This document shows positions 13,588-19,985 of a stretch of DNA of 21,752 nucleotides, piece after piece. Under the pieces are notes generated by a model that did not search any database, was not told the origin of the DNA, and worked only from the letters and a program-made list of their open reading frames with translations. Source of the stretch: CAZSPL01 sp964608735 (GTDB taxonomy: Bacteria; JAJVIF01; JAPKYR01; CAZSPL01); contig CAZSPL010000039.1 in the NCBI GenBank assembly GCA_964608735.1, forward strand, positions 1-21,752. Direction: 5' to 3'. The position numbers and the translations under genes were made by a program. Positions within the stretch are counted from its first letter, which is position 1, and each line of letters begins with the position of its first letter.

Positions 13588-14238
13588 CTATTTATCTATC
13601 AGCCCAACCTTGCGCGCGCCCCTGAGATAGCTCGATTCCTTGGTATTCGTGAGGCTGAACTTCTCCATGCAGAACTCGCCGATATCCTCGAGCACGTTGA
13701 CCGGGTAGCCGTGGGATTCGATTTCGAGTATCGTCTCCCGCTTGTGCGTGAAGCTCGCCTCGTCGATGTAGGTCAGGTTGTCGAGGCTCAGGTGCATGTG
13801 CTGTTCACCTTCGCCGAGCTGGATTTCCTCCGACAGCGCCTCGACAGTGATGAGTGGTTTTACAGGCTCCCCGACGAGAATCATGCCGATCTCCGAGAAG
13901 AATTCCCTGATACGGTCCCAGTGCCAACCGTCCAGGTTAAGCTTGCGCTCGTGGCGTATTACAGCCAGCTTCAGGTTATCCGTGCGCGTATCAGGCGTCT
14001 TCAGCGTGAGCCGTCCCTCGCTCTGGGTCTTCGTGATGAATCGCCGCTCGCGTATCCGCAGGCTCGAATCCTTGTTCAGCAGGATGAAAGTTCCCGTATC
14101 GAAATACCTGTCGATGGTCCGCACCGGCCTCAGGTGGTCGGTATGCATCACAAGGCTGAACGAACGCGCCACCTCGTTCACCAACCTGCGGTAATAGAAA
14201 TCCTCGTTCAGGATGAATTTGATTTCAGCTTCAAGCAT
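13588..14238 (-). CDS. CYTH-domain protein (triphosphate-metal tunnel enzyme family)
   Basis: A 216-residue protein with the CYTH signature. It opens MLEAEIKF, giving the E-x-E-x-K motif (E3, E5, K7) right at the N-terminus. It continues with YFDT (45-48), SLRIRERR (59-66), LTLK (77-80), HERK, LSLDNLTYID (150-159) and LEIES (171-175). CYTH enzymes bind triphosphate with divalent metal inside a beta tunnel. Members include thiamine or inorganic triphosphatases and class IV adenylate cyclases, and the substrate here cannot be told from sequence. I chose the ATG at 14236-14238 because the E-x-E-x-K motif should sit at the N-terminus and a GGAGGAGGT lies about 8 bases upstream. The frame stays open to 14340, but that extension has no family resemblance and crosses the promoter. 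Confidence 0.85.
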   Translation of the reverse strand: MLEAEIKFILNEDFYYRRLVNEVARSFSLVMHTDHLRPVRTIDRYFDTGTFILLNKDSSLRIRERRFITKTQSEGRLTLKTPDTRTDNLKLAVIRHERKLNLDGWHWDRIREFFSEIGMILVGEPVKPLITVEALSEEIQLGEGEQHMHLSLDNLTYIDEASFTHKRETILEIESHGYPVNVLEDIGEFCMEKFSLTNTKESSYLRGARKVGLIDK

Positions 14239-14278
14239 TTTCCAATACCTCCTCCAGGATGAAAAATGAGAACGGCAA

Positions 14279-14306
14279 AGTATAGCAGATAGGCTTATCA
14301 TATCAA
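14279..14306 (-). promoter_or_regulatory. Promoter of the CYTH gene
   Basis: On the minus strand TTGATA (14301-14306) and TATACT (14279-14284) are 16 bases apart, each 5/6 to consensus. TGC before the -10 makes it an extended -10. The predicted leader is about 34 bases. Confidence 0.6.
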
Positions 14307-14320
14307 CCCCATGCAATCCC

Positions 14321-14370
14321 GGGGACAGGCTCCGAAGCATGAAGGCACGATCTCGAAATAGACTGTCCCC
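14321..14370. repeat. Short inverted-repeat element, possibly a MITE or REP-like remnant
   Basis: GGGGACAG at 14321-14328 is matched by CTGTCCCC at 14363-14370. Extending inward gives 10 of 11 paired positions around a 28-base centre. The 50-base unit lies between divergent genes at the left border of the plus-strand lipoprotein island. No transposase gene is in the window. Similar GGGGACAG-ended repeats are known in some genomes next to REP-associated transposases, but that link is inference here. Confidence 0.4.
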
Positions 14371-14447
14371 TCACCGGATACTAATTAACATTTCGAGAAA
14401 ATCATCTAAGTTAACAGGATGAAAGAGTAACTCAGGAGAGTGGAATT

Positions 14448-16832
14448 ATGCGTTCTACAGGCTTTTCCTTAGCCGCAATCCTTCTCGCGGTTGCGTTTAT
14501 ATTTGGATGTTCCGGCGGCACCGCGCAGCCGGTCATCCCCTCGGAATCGCAGCCGCCCGCGAATACCGCCGACTCCATCTCAAGCCACTCCTTATGGGGC
14601 TTGTGGCAATTCACAGCGGATCCCACCGCCGGCACCCTCGATGTTGTTCCCCTGCGCACCACAGACCTGCATCTCAATGCTCTGCCCTTCCTCGAACCGC
14701 CTCCATTCGTCTACCTCACGCTGGAGACTCTTCACATTAACGGCAACATCATAGAAACCGACATAGGCCTAAGGCATCCGTTCCTCGGATTGAACCAGTT
14801 CACCGGATTCGATGTATGCGGCATCTTCATCTCCAACGGCTCCTTGAGCGGATTCGACGATCCCGCGCTGGTGATGGCAGGCGATGCCGACACCCGCATG
14901 CTGAATCCCGACGGCTACTCACGCTGGTGGAACCCCACGGAGTTTCCCGATAACGGCACGATTTTTGGTTATACCGACGGCGAGTTGGGGACGCCCGATT
15001 CGATCGGGGATTACAACTCGACATTGAATGGATATAAATATTACTGCGACGACCTTGACGATCCGGACGACCCGCTTAGCGATGTATCGCTTGTCGGCCG
15101 CGGCGTGTTCAGCGCGGGGCATAAGAATGTCCGCCACTACACAATCGAACTCGCCGGCGCAACGAAAATATTCAACTATGCCGTCGACGCGGCATGGAAA
15201 TTCCCATCCGGCGCTCCGCCTTATGATGTCCCCGGCGATTTCGGTCCGCTGGCGAACAGGCAGGAAGCCTGGCGCGCGGATGTAACCGAAACGCTGAACA
15301 CGCTCTGGGACGACGGCATCTTCTCGGGCGGGGCGCTTTCACTTTCAATCGATGTCTATGACTGGTTCAACGCGTCGCTCAACCAGGTTTCCGTACAATC
15401 GCCGGGCAATTTCGACCCGGTGAATGCGGGCGCGCCCATAGGCGGAGGACCCGGGTACAGCACATATGAGGTCGATATTCCGAGCGCGACCCCGGGAGCG
15501 GGATGGATAGACATTCTCATCACCGCGTCCTGCGAGGACTCCGGTTACGGCGGCGCGATTCCCGGGGCACCGGTCGCGGCATACTTCATCCACACGGCGC
15601 CGGTGGCGGCGGAGCCTCCCGCGGGATGGGAACTCGTGCTTGAAAACGCCCAGCAGGTTCTCGACCCGATAACGGGCGACTGGCCGCAGCTCGATGACTA
15701 TTCCCCGACGATTGCCGAGACGCAGGACGAGAGCATGCTCGTGCTGTGGTTCGCAGTCAACGATACGAATGACATCGTCGGTTATTACGAGGGCGGAAGT
15801 AACTGGGGAAGCGGGTTGTATGGCTTCAAGAGCACCGACTCTGGATTGACCTGGAATGAGGGGCAGAAGGAACACACCGGCATCGGCGCGGAACTGATAA
15901 TGCGCGACGGGCTCAAGTCGCTGCCATACATCAGCGGCGCGCGGATGCACTGTGCGTGGCCCGGCTATCCGTCGTCCACATCATCAACCAACTACGTGAG
16001 TCAGCTTGAATATACCGACCAGCATCATGTTTTCTGGAAAACAAAGGCTGACAGGTTTGTCGACGCGGTTATAAGGGACGACGCGAAGCTCGTGGTTTTC
16101 AGCGACTATGGGGGAGAGATCAACGCGCAGGTTTCCACCGGGACCGACTGGGACGACCCGAGCCCGTTCTGGTATCCACCCGGCGAGCAGAAGCCGGACC
16201 ATCTCGTCGCAGACCCCGGATATGTAAGCCAGGTGCGTTCGGCGGCACGGGATTTATTCGGCGTCCTGTACCTGGTCTATTACACAGGCGATACCGGCTC
16301 CAATAATGACATCGTCCTTTCGAGCTCGACCGACGGAGGCGTGTCATGGGACCCGCAGACAATGTTCGACGGCGATCCCGCTCTCTATGAGGAAGTCCGC
16401 GACCCGAGCATATATATCTTTGACGATGATATCTACATAACATACACGCGCAAGAACATCGCGCTCAACCAGTATCAGTTGATGCTGCTGATTTACGACG
16501 GCACCCCGGTGGGGCAGGGCACCGTGATAGCCACGTCGGACAATCCGATATCCGATGCGGAAGCGATTTCCGGCATGATCCAGAGCACACAGCTTACGGC
16601 GGTGACATATGCCGCCGACGGGGGCGTGTACTGCGCGTGGCGGATGGACGCCGATGCATTCTCCTCCCCGGCGCTCATAAGCGCGGCGGGAGTCGAAGGC
16701 TCACTTTCCGATTTCATCATCGATTTCGTTCCCTCCGAGCCCCATGCATACCTGCAGTTTGTGTGGTGCGAGAGGGATGACGAACTCGATAATTGGCAGG
16801 TTTATCACCGCCGGGGATACATGCAACAGTAG
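14448..16832 (+). CDS. Large lipoprotein with a conserved N-terminal module and Asp-box (BNR-type) C-terminal region
   Basis: A 794-residue secreted protein with a lipobox (FIFGC, C21) and a low-complexity linker to about 45. Residues 48-390 form a module I cannot name, marked by LWGLWQF, LPFLEPPPFVYL, DIGLRHPFLG, FDVCGIFISNG, LNPDGYSRWWNPTEFP and LSIDVYDWF. The rest is beta-rich and holds two Asp boxes of the S-x-D-x-G-x-x-W type: STDSGLTW (462-469) and STDGGVSW (627-634). Asp boxes are typical of sialidase-like or photosystem-assembly-like beta-propellers. No sialidase catalytic arginines can be assigned, so a binding or structural role is as likely as an enzyme. An AGGAG at 14434-14438 precedes the ATG. 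A weak promoter pair, TTAACA/TAAGTT with 16 bases between, lies at 14385-14412. A damaged tandem copy follows 46 bases downstream. Confidence 0.85.
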   Translation: MRSTGFSLAAILLAVAFIFGCSGGTAQPVIPSESQPPANTADSISSHSLWGLWQFTADPTAGTLDVVPLRTTDLHLNALPFLEPPPFVYLTLETLHINGNIIETDIGLRHPFLGLNQFTGFDVCGIFISNGSLSGFDDPALVMAGDADTRMLNPDGYSRWWNPTEFPDNGTIFGYTDGELGTPDSIGDYNSTLNGYKYYCDDLDDPDDPLSDVSLVGRGVFSAGHKNVRHYTIELAGATKIFNYAVDAAWKFPSGAPPYDVPGDFGPLANRQEAWRADVTETLNTLWDDGIFSGGALSLSIDVYDWFNASLNQVSVQSPGNFDPVNAGAPIGGGPGYSTYEVDIPSATPGAGWIDILITASCEDSGYGGAIPGAPVAAYFIHTAPVAAEPPAGWELVLENAQQVLDPITGDWPQLDDYSPTIAETQDESMLVLWFAVNDTNDIVGYYEGGSNWGSGLYGFKSTDSGLTWNEGQKEHTGIGAELIMRDGLKSLPYISGARMHCAWPGYPSSTSSTNYVSQLEYTDQHHVFWKTKADRFVDAVIRDDAKLVVFSDYGGEINAQVSTGTDWDDPSPFWYPPGEQKPDHLVADPGYVSQVRSAARDLFGVLYLVYYTGDTGSNNDIVLSSSTDGGVSWDPQTMFDGDPALYEEVRDPSIYIFDDDIYITYTRKNIALNQYQLMLLIYDGTPVGQGTVIATSDNPISDAEAISGMIQSTQLTAVTYAADGGVYCAWRMDADAFSSPALISAAGVEGSLSDFIIDFVPSEPHAYLQFVWCERDDELDNWQVYHRRGYMQQ

Positions 16833-16881
16833 AGGATGTATTATACTCAGCATGTAATAATGGATTACACGGGAGAATATG

Positions 16882-19240
16882 ATGGATAGAAAACTCTTCT
16901 GCTTACTGACAATCCTCGCTATGGCCATAGCACTGAATAGCTGCTCCGGTGGAAACGCCGGGTTGAGTGCCCCGGTCGCGGATGAACCCGCGGCAGCCAA
17001 CACGTCGCAAGTGGCAAATCATTACACGTAGGGCCTCTGGCAATTTGCCGTCGATCCGGCATCGGATACAATCGATATTATCCGGCTTCGAACCGGCGAT
17101 TTCCATCTGAATGTGCTGCCCTTCCTCGAGCCGCCGCCGTTCGTCTACCTGTCGCTTGAAAGCCTGGAGATAAACGGCAATATCGTTGAAGCCGATATCG
17201 GTTTGCGACATCCGTTCCTCGGTCTTACCGAATTCACGAGCTTTGATGTTTGCGGTATCCTCATTAGCAACGGTTCCGTCTCTGGATTTGACGAGGCGGA
17301 TCTACTCATGCCGGGGCAGGGGATACGCGGCTGTTGAACCCCGACGGCTTCACGCGCTGGTGGAATCCATCGGAGTTTCCGCAGGATGGGACTATTTTCG
17401 GGTATAAGGACGGCTTGCTCGGTACGACTGATTCGATTGCCGATTTCAACTGCACGTTGAACGGCTACAAATATTTCTGCGACGATTTGGACGATTCCGA
17501 TGCCCCGCTTACCGATGTAACCCTCGCGGGAAGGGGCATGTTCAGCGCGGGGCAGAAGAATGTCCGGCATTATACGATAGAGCTTGGCGAGGACGGCCTC
17601 ATATTCAACTACGCCGTCGATGCCGCATGGCAGTTTCCGTCGGGCGACCCGCCCTATACGGCCCCGGATGATTTCCTTATGACCGCGAACAGGGATGAGC
17701 CGTGGCGTATAGATATCGAGGAAACGGGAAATACTCTCTGGAACGACGGCGACTCGTCGGGAGGAGAACTTCACCTGTCGGTCGACGTCTACGACTGGCT
17801 CGATGCCGGTTTGAATACAGTGCGCGTCGAATCTACGGGGAACTTCGCGATTACCCAAAGCTCAGTACCCACCGGCGGTGGTGATGGATATTCGACATAT
17901 GAAATCGACATAACATCGGCGACCCCTTCGGAGGGCGAAATTTCATTATTGATATCGGTCGATACCGGGATCGAGGGCTACCAGGGGATGCTTCCCGGCG
18001 AGACTATAGCTTCCTACTTCATGCATTCCGTTTCGGTAAGCGGTGAGACCCCCGCATCGGTTCATTTCGAACTTGGCGATGGCGCGCTGCTTTCCGATTA
18101 TTATTATGATGACATCTCCCCCGCATGGCGTGGGAAACAGATAACCGCCTGCGGTGCGTGTGGGTTTCCGACCAGTTGGATCCCGTGCATCCATATTCGA
18201 TACCGCGCGGGATGCGTTCCGATGACGGCGGAAATACCTGGACCGATGAACAGACTTACGGCAGCCATGGCGGCACGCGTCTGTGGGACCACATGAAGAT
18301 CACCCCCGCCGACAACGGCAACTCGTTTATGCTGTATGCGCTGAGCGGAACGACAACCGACAACCCATATTACGAAGCGGGAAGAACCGGCGATAAGTCC
18401 ATAAGCTGGAACTATGCCAACATGTTCGTCGCGTTTGACGACTGCGGCGAGGCGTTCTGCACGTCCGACGGCTACGTGCATGCATTCGGCGACGATATGT
18501 CCGGCAGCCCGGGAATACTCCAGAAGAAAGGAAACCAGCTATGGACATGGTTCTATGACTGGACCGGCTATCCCGGCGACCCGCCGCCGAACTGGTGGTG
18601 GCCGGAGGTTCCCGTGTACGCGGTCGCGGCGGCGCCCGCGCACATTTCCGACACTCGCTCCATCGGCGATGACTCATCGGGCACGATATATCTCGCTTAT
18701 TCGGCGGGCTTGTCCGACAATTTCATCAAGCTCGCGAAATCCACCGACAACGCCGTCGGTCTGACATGGGAGCAGTTGACGGTATATAACGGAGCGGGAT
18801 ATAGCGGCGTGAGCGATCCCGGGCTCGATATCGACCAGGACGACAATATTCACATCGCGTTCCTGAGGCACAACGATTCATCGGGCGAGGATGAAGTCTG
18901 CTATACATATTCCACCGACGGCGGTGTTGAATGGGCGGACCCGGTTATCGTGAATGCATCGGCGAACGCCATGACCGATACGCCGGTCGAGGCATACGAA
19001 GCGTTCGGCGTGGACATTGTCGCGATTGCATTCGAGGATGGCGATTCGGTGTGGTTCGCATATTCGCTCGACGGCGGTACATGGTCGGAGCCGGCGTTAG
19101 TATCATACACGGGCACGAGTGTTGACAGGATGCCGGATATGGTTACCGGAACCGATAATAATCTTCATTTTGCCTGGTCGCATGAAGGAGCCGATGATTG
19201 GGAAATACATTTCAATAATGCCGTGCTCGTCGAGGATTAA
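16882..19240 (+). pseudogene. Decayed tandem paralogue of the upstream lipoprotein gene
   Basis: The reading starts at ATG 16882-16884 (a preceding ATG is at 16879; GGGAG lies 6 bases before the former). It opens with a lipoprotein signal ending ALNSC. Three lesions break it. A TAG at 17029-17031 stands where the intact copy has the first W of LWGLWQF. A one-base loss in the G-runs near 17311-17322 leads to a TGA at 17335. A second one-base loss in the C-run near 18114-18121 moves the frame to the ORF that ends at 19240. Restoring two bases gives 787 codons with the stop, close to the 794-residue neighbour. The N-terminal module is strongly similar (LEPPPFVYL, NPDGFTRWWNPSEFP, KNVRHYTIELG). 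The C-terminal part is more diverged but keeps Asp boxes such as SDDGGNTW and STDGGVEW. Both frameshifts are at homopolymers and might be sequencing errors; the amber codon is not explained that way. Confidence 0.85.
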
Positions 19241-19303
19241 CGGCCTCCGGGACCGCCCGGTGGTTGTGTGATGCCGGGTTTTCATTTTATCGAAAGTAGT
19301 GAT

Positions 19304-19332
19304 AAAAAAGCCGGTTTGAAACCGGCTCTTTT
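19304..19332. terminator. Bidirectional terminator between the lipoprotein island and the AT-hook gene
   Basis: An 8-bp perfect stem, AGCCGGTT/AACCGGCT with a 3-base loop, is flanked by six A on the left and CTTTT on the right. It can therefore stop plus-strand transcripts of the lipoprotein island and, more strongly, minus-strand transcripts of the AT-hook gene, whose stop is at 19354. Confidence 0.8.
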
Positions 19333-19353
19333 ACTTCCGACTAAGAATCGCGC

Positions 19354-19797
19354 TTACTTACCCGATACGATTCTATACATCCCCTTGGACAACTTCTGGA
19401 AATTCGGGTCCTTGTTCAGGATCTGGTGCACCGCGTGCGGGGCGTTCTTGCCACCGAAGCCGGGATACTTGTCTTTCACGGCTTTCACGACGTGACTGAA
19501 CCTGACTTCCTTCCCCAGACCACCCATTACTTTGAGCACCTTATCCCTGTTCGACAGCGCCTGCCTTCCCCTCTTCTTCTTGGGCGGGCGACCGCGGCGT
19601 CCAACGACCTTTGCGGCACGTTTTTTCATCTTTGTGCCGGGCTTCCGTCCGCGGCGCTTTCCTGCCGGCTTGCCGGCGATGCCGCCGAGAGATTTGAGAA
19701 GCGCTTTCTTCTCGCTAAGCTCCTTCTCGAGCCGGCGGATCTCCTTTGAAAGGTCTTTGGATAATCTGTTGATCTGAGATGAGAATGAATCAGCCAT
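19354..19797 (-). CDS. AT-hook DNA-binding protein with coiled coil and C-terminal winged-helix (HARE-HTH-like) domain
   Basis: A very basic 147-residue protein in three parts. Residues 8-37 form a heptad-like coiled coil (INRLSKDLSKEIRRLEKELS). Residues 40-78 are a lysine/arginine-rich stretch with two AT-hook cores, RRGRKPG (48-54) and RRGRPPKKKRGR (67-78). Residues 81-147 look like a small winged helix: SNRDKVLKVMGGLG, FSHVVKAVKDKY, HAVHQILNKDPNFQKL and a closing GMYRIV. This resembles the HARE-HTH/HB1 pattern of a late helix followed by the wing G-x-Y. It probably coats or bends AT-rich DNA as a nucleoid protein or regulator (inference). The ATG at 19795-19797 has GGAG 8 bases upstream. 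A GTG at 19806 overlaps that site and is less likely. No strong promoter is evident. Confidence 0.75.
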   Translation of the reverse strand: MADSFSSQINRLSKDLSKEIRRLEKELSEKKALLKSLGGIAGKPAGKRRGRKPGTKMKKRAAKVVGRRGRPPKKKRGRQALSNRDKVLKVMGGLGKEVRFSHVVKAVKDKYPGFGGKNAPHAVHQILNKDPNFQKLSKGMYRIVSGK

Positions 19798-19870
19798 AAT
19801 ATTCACTCCATAATGTATTATTAAACTTGGTTAAGCTTACACTACATTAAAGTATTTTACAATGCCGGAA

Positions 19871-19915
19871 ATAAAAATCAAGTGGATTTCTGCTTAAAAC
19901 AGCGGAAATGACTTG
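19871..19915 (-). terminator. Probable terminator of glmS
   Basis: On the minus strand three stem blocks, CAAGT/ACTTG, ATTTC/GAAAT and GCT/AGC, separated by small bulges, fold around a GTTTTA loop. They are followed by ATTTTTAT. It lies 70 bases past the glmS stop. The stem is AT-rich and imperfect. Confidence 0.55.
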
Positions 19916-19985
19916 GATGAATGCTTCCGGCGAAGGAAATACATCGCGTGTAAAGAATTTGTAACTTTCAATACAAGCGATGAAA

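Noticed and set aside
14239..14340. N-terminal extension of the CYTH protein to 14340
   Set aside because: The E-x-E-x-K motif should be N-terminal, the ATG at 14238 has a good Shine-Dalgarno, and the extension crosses a good promoter.
14385..14412. Promoter of the first lipoprotein gene (TTAACA-16-TAAGTT)
   Set aside because: The -10 matches only 3/6 of the consensus; mentioned with the gene but not listed as a feature.
17029..17031. Recoding of TAG as a sense codon in the second lipoprotein gene
   Set aside because: Five other genes here end at TAG in the expected place (rel, recJ, the DUF5658-like gene, the helical-repeat gene and the first lipoprotein), and two frameshifts accompany the TAG, so decay or error is simpler.
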